This document shows positions 29,349 through 40,600 of a stretch of 64,000 nucleotides of DNA, piece by piece. Source of the DNA: Roseospirillum parvum (lineage in GTDB: Bacteria > Pseudomonadota > Alphaproteobacteria > Rhodospirillales > Rhodospirillaceae). The stretch is taken from positions 351,093-415,092 of the forward strand of contig NZ_FNCV01000001.1 in assembly GCF_900100455.1 (NCBI RefSeq). Direction: 5' to 3'. Numbering within the stretch: the first letter of the stretch is position 1; every line of letters begins with the position of its first letter. A program made the translations under genes and the position numbers. The notes under the pieces were generated by a model that saw nothing but the letters and a program-made list of their open reading frames with translations, was not told where the DNA came from and did no database searches.

Positions 29349-32300
29349 ATGGTTGATCGCATCGAGACGACGGGCACCGAGAGCGTGACCGAGAACACCG
29401 AGAACACTGGCGCGACCACGCCGGCCGGGCAGCAGCTGGCCCAGGCGGCTGGCGAGGACCTGGGGGCCATCCTGGAAGGTGGCGCCGGTCTGAACGTCCC
29501 CGAGGCGGTGACCCTGCCCGGGGCCGGCGAGCGGGTGGTTGTGCCGGCCGGGCCTGGGGTGACCTATCAGATCGACGCGCCGAGCGCGACCTACGCCCAG
29601 GAAGGGCCGAGCCTGGTGGTTCAGACCACCCAGGGCGAGGTGGTGCTGCAGGACTTCTTCGTGCTGGCCGACACCGGCCTGCCGCCGGCCCTCAGCCTGG
29701 CCGATGGCGCGGTGATCCCGGCCGAGCAGATCATCGCCAGCATCGACGGCTTTGATCCGGATGCGGTGGCGGCGGCGGCCGGCGGTGGCGCCGGCGGCGG
29801 TGGCGGCGGCGCCAGCTTCGGCGCCTACGATCCCGGCAACCTGGGCGACGGCCTGGACCAGAGCGATCTGGGCGGCGACCTGGACCTGGGTTTCGCTGCC
29901 CCGGCGGCGGGTCTGGACGTCGCGGTCGATCCGGCGGAAGGGGCGCTGCTGGTCAGCTTCCTGAGCGCCGAGACCGACGTTGACGTGCCCGACGAGCTGC
30001 CCAAGGACTTCAACGGCGAGGAAGATCCGAGCTGGGTCGAGGGCCAGTACGCCGGCATCTTCGAAGACAGCATGCCCAACGCCGACGAGGGCTGGTACGC
30101 CAAGGCCTATGGCCGTCTGGTGGTCGAGCTGGTGCCGGCCGACAACGAGACCTTCGTGCCGGGCAGCACCCTGGGCATCATTCCCGACGCCGACCTGTTC
30201 TTTGCCGGCGATCAGGCCGACTATCCGGCGCCGTTCAGCGGCGCCATGGACCTCGAGACGATCCGCGAGACCTACGACGGCTGGCTGCTGTCGGTGGGCG
30301 AGCCGGGGACCGCTGGCGCGCAGTTGGTTTTCCCCAACGCCGCCGGGGAGTTCTTCGTTTCGGTCGATGACATCAACGACATCTATGTGATCCCGCCGGA
30401 GCACTCCGACGTCGACGTGCCGTTCACCGTGGAAGCGTCGATCATTGACCCCGACTCGGGCGACATCGCGACCATCAGCGGGTCGGGCACGGCGGTGCTG
30501 GACGCGGTTGCCGACAAGGCCGAGTTCAAGGAAGGTCCGTTCGAGGACTACCGCGACGGCGACGTGGAATGGCCGGCCGACTTCAACGAGGACGGCTACA
30601 TCAGCGGCGTCGATTACGACAACGGCGACCCCAACTTCCTGACCAGCTACAACGAGGACAACGCCCAGTACAACTGGTTCACCGGCGAATACCGTGATGG
30701 CTGCCCGTTCTTCGGCGTCGGCTTCATCACCGGCACGCCGGACAAGGACGGCTCGGAGGGCATTTCCTCGGTGGTGGTCAGCTTCGCCGACCTCGATGAC
30801 GGGGCCACCGTGCGCTTCGGCTGGCAGGAGCTGACCGGCGGCCAGGGCATTGGCCCGCAGCCGGCGTTCCAGGCGGCCCTGGTCCAGGGGCCGCAGGGCC
30901 CGCAGCAGGTGATGCTGTGGGGCGTGGTTGCCGGTGGCCCGTCGTTCGGTCAGCCGATCATGGCCGACGTCACCGTGGGCGAGGATGGCAGCCTGACCTT
31001 CGACAACTTCTCGTACTTCCTGTTCGACAGCGAGAGCGAGGAGTGGGTGAACGTCAGCGGCGAGGAGGCCCGGGTGGTCGACCTCAGCCTGCACGGTCTG
31101 AACGTCGAGCTGCCGCAGCACGCCGATGACGACTTCACCATGAACGTCTCGGTGACCACGACCGATCACGCCAGCGACGACGAGCTGAGCGGCGACAACA
31201 ACACCGCCGTCTCGGACGCCAGCTACCACTACGACATCAAGGCGGTGGCCGACGCGCCGGAGATCAGCATCACCAAGGATTGCCGCGAGGGCGATCACGG
31301 CAAGTTCTACAACGAGGGTCCGTTCTGGAACTCGAGCACCGTCTACGAGGTGGAAGAGGACGCCCAGGGCTACTGGTGCGGCAAGCAGATCATCGACCTG
31401 CCGACGGTGGCGGTGACCTTCCCCGACCAGGACGGCTCGGAAGCCCACTGGGTGAAGATCGACCTCGACATCCAGCCCGGCGACGGCATCAACCCCAACA
31501 CCTGGCTGGACAACCCGGGCAGCCATGGCCTGGAACTGGGCTACATGGTGAACGGGCACTTCGTTGCCTTGGACTCGCACCACGGCTCCTACTACATGAC
31601 CGAGGACCAGATGAACGCCCACGGCGACGATCTGGTGGTCAAGGGCCCGGCCGACTGGTACGGCGACATCGACGTCACCGTGACCGGCATCGCCAAGGAG
31701 TGGAACGTCGACAACGACGTGCCGACCGACTGGTTCCCGTGGTCGGACAGCGATGACATGCGCGACGAGTGGGCGACCACCGAGGAGGAGGTCACCGTGC
31801 GCGTCGATGCGCGGCCGGACTTCTACCGGGGCGGGCCGGAGACGGCCACCCTGGACGAGGCCGACATCGAGGGTGGGCGTCGCGACGACGACGGCTCGAA
31901 CCAGCCCGATGGCGACTGGTTCCCGCCCAGCTACACCGGCAGCCTGAACGTCGAGTTCGGCAACGACCACGGCAAGAACGATGGCATCTGGGGCAACCTG
32001 GCCCATGCCGCGATCGACATCGGGGCGCTGAACGCCACCCTGAGTGGCGGCGACTGGAGCTCGGAAGGGCGTGACCTCTATGCCGTCTCGGACGGCAACG
32101 GGGGCGCGGTCATCAAGGCCTCGGTGCCGGGCTACAACAACGACGAGACGGTGATGACCATCTCGTTCGGCAACGACCCGGCCGACCTTCAGTACACGGT
32201 CACTCTGTACGACAACATCGACCACGATGCCCGCTGGTACACCGATGGCGAGCGGCACCTGGACCTTGACGTGACGGTGACCGATAGCGACGGCGACAGC

Positions 32301-34079
32301 GCCAGCAACAACCTGAAGATCGTCATCCGTGACGACAATCCGGAGGCGATGGCCGAAACCAACAGCACCCAGGAAGACACCCACGGCTACGTGGGCTACG
32401 CCCGCGGCGAGCTGGACTTCGTGCCCGGTGCCGACGGCGCCGAGGTGACCGACATCCAGATCATCGACTACGACCTCTACCCCTGGTGGAACGGCGTGCA
32501 GGTGCACGACGGCGAGCCGGGCGGCCAGCCGACCACCCTGAAGTCGGGCGGCGAGAAGGTCGACGTTCAGACCACCACCGAGAACGGCAATCTGGTGGTC
32601 TACGGCACGGCCGCTGGCCAGACCGTCTTCAAGCTGGTGGTCGAGCCGGACGGCGACTACGAGTACAAGCAGTACGGACCGCTGGACCACCCGGACCAGG
32701 GTCAGACCGGGAGCGACGATCCGCTGAACCTGAAGTTCACCTACACGGTGACCGATGGCGATGGCGATCAGGACTCCAACACCCTGACCATCACGGTGAA
32801 CGATGACGGGCCGGTGGCCAACGCCGACCTGCTGGTGGTGACCGATCCCAGCGCCTCCGACATGGGCGGCAACGTGCTCGACAACGACGAGTTGGGCGCC
32901 GATGAGGCCGCGACGGTGACCGCGATCAAGGTGGACGGTGCCTTGCTTGACGTGGGTCAGGCCCACGTCCTGGCCGATGGCAGCACCATCCAGGTCAATG
33001 CCGACGGCAGCTACACCTACAGCTACCAGGCCGATCCCATCACCCTGGGCGGCACCACGGCGGGCTGGGAGGGCGTTGCCCTGGCCGCCTTCAACGAAGG
33101 GACCTCCTACGTTGACGCGAACGGCCGCCTCGACCTCAGTCTGGCGGACGGAACGGTGTCCACCCAGATCGACCTTTTGGGCACCAGCAAGGGCGTCGGC
33201 GGCAGCCCGGGTGGCGCCGAGATTGGCGTGAAGAAAAATGGTCAGAGCGAGGCCCTGGCGGTCAGCCTTGGTCGTGCCACCCTCAGCGCCACGGTTCTCT
33301 TCGCGGACCTCGAGTTCGACGGCCTCGGCGGCTGGTTCAAGGAGGAAGGGCGTTGGGAGGCCTTCGACGATCACGGCAACCTGGTCGATTCGGGGAGCCT
33401 CGCGGCCATCGCGTGGAGCGGGACCGATCCGCTGACCATCACCACCGACTCGCCGTTCTCGCACATCGTGTTCACGGCCGAGGGGTACCACGATGGCTTC
33501 CTTCGGGATCTGTCCAGCGACTTCATGGTTCGTTCGGTCGAGTTCGATCCGTTGCCCGAGGACCACACCGTCGAGTACCAGGTGACCGACGGCGACGGGG
33601 ATACCAACTGGGCGCCCCTGCACATCGTCGGCGCCGAGAACGAGATCGTGAGCCCCACCGATGACGGTGAGACCCTCACCGGAACCGCCGGGCGCGATGT
33701 GATCTTCGGCGGCGAAGGTGATGACACCCTGATCGGCGGCGCGGGCGGCGACGTCCTGATCGGTGGCGGCGGGGCCGATACCCTGACCGGTGGCGACGGC
33801 GCCGACACCTTCGTGGTCGGCGACGGCGACACCATCACCGACTTCGACGCTGGCGAGGGCGACAGCGTCAACCTCGACCTCCTGTTCGAGGCCCTGGACC
33901 CGGACTACAACGCCGAGGACGGTGCCGACTTCAGCGTTGCGGTGTCCGGCGGCGTGGTCACCATCACCGCCGAGAACGAGGCCGGCACGCCGAGCGCCGA
34001 GTTCACCATGGAGGGCATGAGCGACGCCGACATCGCGGCGATGATCCAGGCCAACCAGAACATCGAGAACCCGAGCTGA
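29349..34079 (+). CDS. Giant type I-secreted acidic repeat protein 1
   Basis: 1576-aa Asp/Gly/Thr-rich protein. The N-terminal module (about 1-165) is nearly identical to that of the next gene and ends VAAAAGGGAGGGGGGASFGA. A shared domain (about 195-395) follows, then beta-sandwich repeats with T1SS-143/VCBS-like features (SFTYTVTDGDGDQDSNTLTI, GGNVLDNDELGADEAATVTA). At about 1440-1500 lie RTX nonapeptides (GGEGDDTLIGGAGGDVLIGG), then FVVGDGDTITDF and a C-terminal type I secretion target domain of the VC_A0849 type. No cleavable signal peptide. Good ribosome site AAAAGGGG before ATG 29349. It is probably a calcium-binding cell-surface or matrix adhesin exported by an ABC-type system not in the window. 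A terminator follows. Confidence 0.85.
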   Translation: MVDRIETTGTESVTENTENTGATTPAGQQLAQAAGEDLGAILEGGAGLNVPEAVTLPGAGERVVVPAGPGVTYQIDAPSATYAQEGPSLVVQTTQGEVVLQDFFVLADTGLPPALSLADGAVIPAEQIIASIDGFDPDAVAAAAGGGAGGGGGGASFGAYDPGNLGDGLDQSDLGGDLDLGFAAPAAGLDVAVDPAEGALLVSFLSAETDVDVPDELPKDFNGEEDPSWVEGQYAGIFEDSMPNADEGWYAKAYGRLVVELVPADNETFVPGSTLGIIPDADLFFAGDQADYPAPFSGAMDLETIRETYDGWLLSVGEPGTAGAQLVFPNAAGEFFVSVDDINDIYVIPPEHSDVDVPFTVEASIIDPDSGDIATISGSGTAVLDAVADKAEFKEGPFEDYRDGDVEWPADFNEDGYISGVDYDNGDPNFLTSYNEDNAQYNWFTGEYRDGCPFFGVGFITGTPDKDGSEGISSVVVSFADLDDGATVRFGWQELTGGQGIGPQPAFQAALVQGPQGPQQVMLWGVVAGGPSFGQPIMADVTVGEDGSLTFDNFSYFLFDSESEEWVNVSGEEARVVDLSLHGLNVELPQHADDDFTMNVSVTTTDHASDDELSGDNNTAVSDASYHYDIKAVADAPEISITKDCREGDHGKFYNEGPFWNSSTVYEVEEDAQGYWCGKQIIDLPTVAVTFPDQDGSEAHWVKIDLDIQPGDGINPNTWLDNPGSHGLELGYMVNGHFVALDSHHGSYYMTEDQMNAHGDDLVVKGPADWYGDIDVTVTGIAKEWNVDNDVPTDWFPWSDSDDMRDEWATTEEEVTVRVDARPDFYRGGPETATLDEADIEGGRRDDDGSNQPDGDWFPPSYTGSLNVEFGNDHGKNDGIWGNLAHAAIDIGALNATLSGGDWSSEGRDLYAVSDGNGGAVIKASVPGYNNDETVMTISFGNDPADLQYTVTLYDNIDHDARWYTDGERHLDLDVTVTDSDGDSASNNLKIVIRDDNPEAMAETNSTQEDTHGYVGYARGELDFVPGADGAEVTDIQIIDYDLYPWWNGVQVHDGEPGGQPTTLKSGGEKVDVQTTTENGNLVVYGTAAGQTVFKLVVEPDGDYEYKQYGPLDHPDQGQTGSDDPLNLKFTYTVTDGDGDQDSNTLTITVNDDGPVANADLLVVTDPSASDMGGNVLDNDELGADEAATVTAIKVDGALLDVGQAHVLADGSTIQVNADGSYTYSYQADPITLGGTTAGWEGVALAAFNEGTSYVDANGRLDLSLADGTVSTQIDLLGTSKGVGGSPGGAEIGVKKNGQSEALAVSLGRATLSATVLFADLEFDGLGGWFKEEGRWEAFDDHGNLVDSGSLAAIAWSGTDPLTITTDSPFSHIVFTAEGYHDGFLRDLSSDFMVRSVEFDPLPEDHTVEYQVTDGDGDTNWAPLHIVGAENEIVSPTDDGETLTGTAGRDVIFGGEGDDTLIGGAGGDVLIGGGGADTLTGGDGADTFVVGDGDTITDFDAGEGDSVNLDLLFEALDPDYNAEDGADFSVAVSGGVVTITAENEAGTPSAEFTMEGMSDADIAAMIQANQNIENPS

Positions 34080-34132
34080 TCGCGGTTCGGGGTGGCTCGG
34101 GGGTCTGATGGGACCCCCGGGCGACGATCAGC

Positions 34133-34162
34133 AAAGGGCGGCTCCGCAAGGAGCCGCCCTTT
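34133..34162 (+). terminator. Terminator of giant gene 1
   Basis: A 13-bp perfect stem, aaagggcggctcc (34133-34145) / ggagccgcccttt (34150-34162), with gcaa loop and a T-rich tail. The stem is similar in sequence to the hairpin units repeated after giant gene 2. Confidence 0.9.
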
Positions 34163-34303
34163 CTCTTTGCCCGGCGTCTTGGATGGCATCCCGCTGGCGG
34201 GGCCACCGAAAGATGGTCCGGGCGACTCGGCGATACCCTGATCGGGCGATCAGGGGCGCGAGGTGCACAATTTCAAGTTTGCGCCCGAACCTTACCTCTG
34301 CTG

Positions 34304-34445
34304 TATGCCTTTGGTGATAGGCGACCATGCAGTGGGGGCGCCAGGAGGGGCGGCCGAGGGCGTGCATCTCCCATAGGTCCAGGGGGGGAGAGGATTTCAG
34401 GGATATAATTTATGTTCAAAATATCACTCAAATGGGGGATTACAG
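34304..34445 (+). promoter_or_regulatory. Upstream control region of giant gene 2
   Basis: Block A' (34304-34322) reads tatgcctttggtgataggc; block B' (34419-34445) repeats block B of giant gene 1 with one difference. Between them, a perfect tataat (34404-34409) lies 10 bases before B', so B' may be near the transcription start or may be an operator. No convincing -35 was seen. The ATG is 162 bases after B'. The remaining sequence from 34163 to 34303 and from 34446 to 34606 shows nothing else definite. Confidence 0.6.
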
Positions 34446-34606
34446 CCTATCCCCCAGAGGCGATGATCGAGGAATGAGGGAACTCGCGCCGCAGCCTTGC
34501 GGGCAGTTTTCGTGAGAATTTCAATCGGGAAAGCGTTCTGCTGTGGGCTGCCGGAACGGCAGGGCTTCCGGGGCGCTTTCCCAGACCACACGAAGAGGGG
34601 CATACA

Positions 34607-37600
34607 ATGGTTGACCGCATCGACACCACCGGTTCCGAGACCCTGACCGAGACCGAGATCGACGCCGCCCCCGAGTCGGGAGCCGACACGGCGGTCAATT
34701 CGCAACTGGCCCAGGCGGCTGGCGAGGATCTGGGTGCCATCCTGGAAGGTGGCGCCGGCCTGAACGTGCCCGAGGCGGTGACCCTGCCCGGAGCCGGCGA
34801 GCGGGTGGTCGTCCCGGCCGGTCCGGGGGTGACCTATCAAATCGACGCCCCGAGCGCGACCTATGCCCAGGAAGGGCCGAGCTTGGTGGTTCAGACCGCC
34901 CAGGGCGATGTGGTCCTTCAGGACTTCTTCGTGATTGCCGACACCGGCCTGCCGCCGGCCCTCAGCCTGGCCGATGGCGCGGTGATTTCGGCCGAGCAGA
35001 TCATCGCCGGCATCGACGGCTTTGATCCGGATGCGGTGGCGGCGGCGGCCGGCGGTGGCGCCGGCGGCGGTGGCGGCGGCGCCAGCTTCGGCGCCTACGA
35101 TCCCGGCAACCTGGGCGACGGGCTGAACCAGCTCGACCTGCTCGGCGATCTGGACCTGGCTTTCGGCACCCTGAGCGAGACCGAGGAGGTCGGGGTCGAC
35201 CTGGCCGAAGGGGCGCTGCTGGTCAGCTTCCTCACCGGCCGCACCGATGTCGATGTGCCGGACGAGTTGCCGGACGACTTCAACGAGTCGGGGGACGACG
35301 ACTACGACCCGACCTGGGTCGAGGGTCAGTACGGCGGCATCTTCGAGGACAGCATGCCCAACGCCGACGAGGGCTGGTACGCCAGCGCCTACGGTCGTCT
35401 GGTGGTGACCCTGGTCCCGGCCGACAACGAAACCTTCCTGCCCGGCAGCAACCTGGGCATCACGCCCGATGCCGAGCTGTTCTTCGCCGGCGACCAGGAC
35501 GACTATCCGACGCCGGCCGACCTCGCGGGCGGCGTGATCGACCTTGAGACCATCCGCGAAACCTACGACGGCTGGCTGCTGGTGATCGGCGAGCCGGGCT
35601 CCCCCGATGCGCAGATCGTTTTCCCCAACGGCGCCGGGCAGTTCTTCGTCTCGGTCGATGACATCAACCAGATCTACGTCATTCCGCCGGAGCACTCCGA
35701 CGTTGATGTGCCGTTCAACGTGGAAGCGGCGATCATCGATCCGGATTCCGGCGACATCGCCCCGATCAGCGGGGCCGGGACCGCGATCCTCGACGCGGTG
35801 GCCGACAAGGCCACCTTCGACGGTCTGACCGGCGAGGAAGGCCTTGACCCGGGCCAGGGCCAGACCGACGAGCCGGTCCTGGTCGAGAACAGCGAGGATA
35901 CGCCGTTCACCATGGCCTCGCCGACCGGCTACGAACTGCCCGGCACGGTCACCCCGGTGGGCGGCATCGTGGTCGACATGATCGGCCTCAACGGCGTGCG
36001 CGTGGTCGGCCAGTTGTCGGCCAGCGGCCTGTTCGAGGGCTTCGCGCCGGAGGGCCAGAACGAGGTCGAGATCGGCAGCTTCACCAGCCTGGCCGATGTG
36101 GTGGCGGCCCTCGGCGGCGGCCTGCAGAGCTTTGCCGCCCGCCTGACCATCGAGGATGGCGACACCGCGGCCGGCGACTTCGATGACGGCGACGTCACGC
36201 TGCTGGTCAACGGCGTCGATCTCGGCAACTGGAGCGACGTCACCACGGTGACCACCAACGGCAGCGGCACCGTGACCGGGGCCGAGCACCAGGGCTTCGG
36301 TGACGACGACCTGGATACCGGCTGGTTCTCGACCGCCGATTCCGGGGTCCTGTCGGCCCTGTTCAGCTCGATGAGCGGCAGCGGCGCGCTGGGCTTCTCG
36401 CTGTATGACGCCGACACCCCGGGCGACAACTATTACGACTTCACCCAGGGCGTCGATGGCGGTCTGGTCGACATCGGCTCGGACCTCGGCGTGGTCGGCC
36501 AGGTGGCCAACTATGACGTGGCCGACCCCGACATCGCGGTGACCGGGCTGACCGAGGACAACGCCTACGACACCGGCAGCGACGACGCGGACGGCACCGA
36601 CAACTGGCTGGACGCCGATGACGGCGACGCCGACACCTCGTTCTACAACATCGGCTTCACCACCCAGACCCCGGACCAGGACGGCTCGGAGTCCATTTCG
36701 CGGGTCGAGCTGGACTTCAGCCAGCTCGAGTACGACCTGGGCGAGGGCAGCGAGTTGCTCTACGGCGGCCAGACGCTGGCTGACGGCGACTTCGTGCAAC
36801 TGGTCGCCACGGTGGCCGACGCCGATGGCAACCTGTCGCCGCAACTGGTGTGGGCCGAGGTGACCTTCAGCCAGGGCGACAACGACGGCACCGCCACCTT
36901 CACCATCTACAGCGACCACCCGGACAACGGCGGCGCGCCGCTGGTCGACCATTCGACCGATCCCGGCGTGCGCTCGGACTCCGACCTGCGCGTGGTCGAG
37001 ATCGACTTCAGCCAGGGCGTCGGCGGGCAGATCTACACCCAGGCCTTCACGGAAGGCGGCGGCCAGTCGATCACCGACTACGGCCTGCAGATCGGCCTGC
37101 CCCAGCACCTGGACGACGATTTCGACTTCCAGGCCACGGTGACCACCAACGACTTCCCGACCGACGACGAGTTGGTTGATCTCGGCAGCAGCGCCGATCC
37201 GACCGCCAATCCGGCCGCCGACGACACCATGGACAACAACCAGGCGCTGTCGCAGGCCACCTTCCAGGTGGAGATCAAGGCGGTGGCCGATCAGGTCGGC
37301 TTCACCGGTCCGGAAACCACCACCTTCAACGAGGATGACGGCGTCACCGGCGCCCAGGGCGCCGAAACCGGCGTCGATGACGGCTACGGGATGACCATCC
37401 CCATGGTCATGACCGCCAGCCTGGAGGACCGCGACGGCTCCGAGCTGGTCCGCTCGGTGGTGCTGACCCGCCAGGACGGTGACGACGAGGCCCGCTTCGT
37501 CGATGGCGAGGGCGAGCCGGTCGAAAGCGGCGATACCCTGACCATCAACGGGCTTCAGTACGAGGCCACGCTGTCGAACGACGGGCGGAGTCTCACTCTG

Positions 37601-40600
37601 ACCCTGGTCAGTGACGACAGCGCCGGCGCCGCCCAGGACTTCGTGCTCGACGGCGAGATCGGCGTGCAGTTGTCGATCGACGACAGCAGCGACTTCAGCG
37701 TCCAGTACGACGTGACCACCCAGGAGGTCTTCCCGGACGACGACAACACCAGCGGCGACCCCATCGCCCACGAGTACGAGACCACCTCGACCACCATCGA
37801 CTACACCGTGACCGGCGTTGTCGGCGAGGCCGCCCTGACCGCCACCGATGCCACCGTGCAGGAGGACGACGGCGAGGAAGACGGCGCCGAGGATGGCGGG
37901 GTCATCGTCGACGTGGACATCCAGGCCGCCACCCAGGATCAGGACCTGGACGGCGAGCGGTCCGAGGCCATCACCCAGGTCACCCTGACCCACACCGGCC
38001 AGGGCGCCTTCGTGCTGCCGGACGGCGCCGAGGTGGGCGGCACGGTCGAGATCGACGGCCACACCGCCACCATCGAAAGCTGGACGGCGACCGAGGTGGT
38101 GCTGTCGTTCGCCAAGTCGGAGAACGTGCAGGGCATCGACCTGGATGACGTCAAGGTGGCGGTCGGCAACGACGACAGCACCGATTTCGACATCACCGCC
38201 GTGGTCGAGACCACCGAGTACGACGACGACGACAACATGGCGGAAACCACCACCGCCCAGATCACCCAGCACGTGGAAGTGCAGGGCGTTGCCGAGACGG
38301 TGGCCGGTGGCTTCGATGAGCAGGCCACCTGGACCTACAGCGAGGACGATGGCGAGGAAGACGGCGCCACCGATGGCGGGGTCAGTGTCGATGTGGCGTT
38401 TGCCGTGTCGACCCAGGACCTGGATGCGGCCGGCGAGCAGTCGGAAGGCATCTCCAAGATCGTGCTGACCCACGATGGCCAGGGCAGCTTCGAGGTGTCC
38501 GACGCCTTCGTCGCCGCCTACCCGACGGCGACGGCGGTGGTGTCGGCCGACGGCAAGACGCTGACCATCGAGTTCAGCGCGCCGAACGACATCGAGAGCG
38601 TCGACCTGAGCGGTCTGGTCTCGGTCGAGCTGGGCAATGACGACAGCACCGACTTCGGCATCGACGCCACGGTGACCAGCACCGAGTACGATGACAACGG
38701 CGGCACCGTGGCGCTGGCCAGCAAGGACACCGAGTTCCACCAGGACGTGGTGATTGAGGGCGTTGCCGAGACGGTGGCCGGTGGCTTCGATGAGCAGGCC
38801 ACCTGGACCTACAGCGAGGACGATGGCGAGGAAGACGGCGCCACCGATGGCGGGGTCAGTGTCGATGTGGCGTTTGCCGTGTCGACCCAGGACCTGGACG
38901 CGGCCGGCGAGCAGTCGGAAGGCATCTCCAAGATCGTCCTGACCCACGATGGCCAGGGCAGCTTCGAGGTGTCCGACGCCTTCGTCGCCGCCTACCCGAC
39001 GGCGACGGCGGTGGTGTCGGCCGACGGCAAGACGCTGACCATCGAGTTCAGCGCGCCGAACGACATCGAGAGCGTCGACCTGAGCGGTCTGGTCTCGGTT
39101 GAGCTGGGCGACGACGACAGCACCGACTTCGGCCTCGACGCCACGGTGACCAGCACCGAGTACGACGACAACGGCGGCACCGTGGCGCTGGTCACCAAGG
39201 ACACCGAGTTCCACCAGGACGTGGTGATTGAGGGCGTTGCCGAGACGGCCGCTGGCGGCTTCAAGGCGGCCGACGACGAGGGCGGCGTCACCTGGACCTT
39301 CCAGGAAGACGGCGGCGACACCAACGGCTATCGCGATGGCAGCTGGACGGCCGCCGACAAGGGCGTGGTCGTGCCGGTGGCCTTTGCCACCGCCACCCAG
39401 GATGACGACGGCTCGGAGCAGTCGGAGGGCATCAGCCAGGTCGTCCTGAGCCACACCGGCCAGGGGAGCTTCGTGGTCGACGAGTCCGGCCTCGCCGAGG
39501 CTTTCGAGGGCATCAGCGGGGTCACCGTCACCTACAACAACGACGGCAGCGTCACCATCGCCTTCGACACCCCCGATGCCGTGGAAGCGGTCGATCTGAC
39601 CGACTTCGTCTCGATCCACCTGGGCCGCGACGACAGCACCGACTTCACCATCAACGCCGACGTGACCACCGTCGAGTACGACGACAACGGCGGCACCGTG
39701 GCACTGGCCAGCAAGGTCACCCACTTCGACCAGGACGTGACCGTTGAGGGCGTGGCCGAGACCGCGTCGGAATGGTTCAACTACGGCGACGACGACGTGC
39801 GCGCGACGGTCGCCGAGGATGACGGCGAAGGCGACGGCGCCACCGACGGCGGCGTCAGCGTGGATGTGTGGTACGGCACCAGCACCAACGACGAGGATGC
39901 CGCGGGCGAGAAGTCGGAAGGCGTCTACCAGATCGTTCTGACCCAGGACTCCGACGGCGGTTCCTTCGCGCTGGCTGACGCCACCGACAATGGGGACGGC
40001 ACCCATACCGTCACCATCACCGTGACCATGGCGGATGGCACCTCCCAGGACGTCGAGGCGACCGCCACCATCACCGGCACCGCCGACGGCGAGTCCCTGA
40101 CCCTGACTTTCGACACCCCGTACATCGGGCTTGTCTCGGCCTATCACCTGTCGCAGGTGGTTTCGGTTGAGCTGGTTGATGACGACAGTTCCGATTTCAC
40201 CCTGACCGGCCAGACCGTCACCATCGAGTACGACGACGACGCCGAGCTGGCGGACGGGACCACGAACTCCGACATCGCCACCAGCGACAACACCCACACC
40301 ACCGCCCCGGTCGAGCAGGCCATCACCGTGGAAGGCGTGGCCGAAACGGCGGCGCTTGACACCAACTGGCAAGGCGCGAGCGAGGATCACGACGACGACG
40401 ACAGCACGCCGGCGGCCTGGGTGGTCCAGGAGGATGCCGGCAATGCCGTCGGTGGTGGCAGCGCGGGCGATGGCGGCGTGGAGGTTCCGCTGTCCATCAC
40501 CGCCGCCACCCAGGACGAGGACCAGTCCGGCGAGCAGTCCGAGGCGATCACCGAGATCGAGCTGACCCACACCGGCCAGGGGGCGTTCCAGTTCACCGAC

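Noticed and set aside
29181-33623. Minus-strand 1480-codon frame opposite giant gene 1
   Set aside because: Same codon-aligned shadow effect; no domain recognised.
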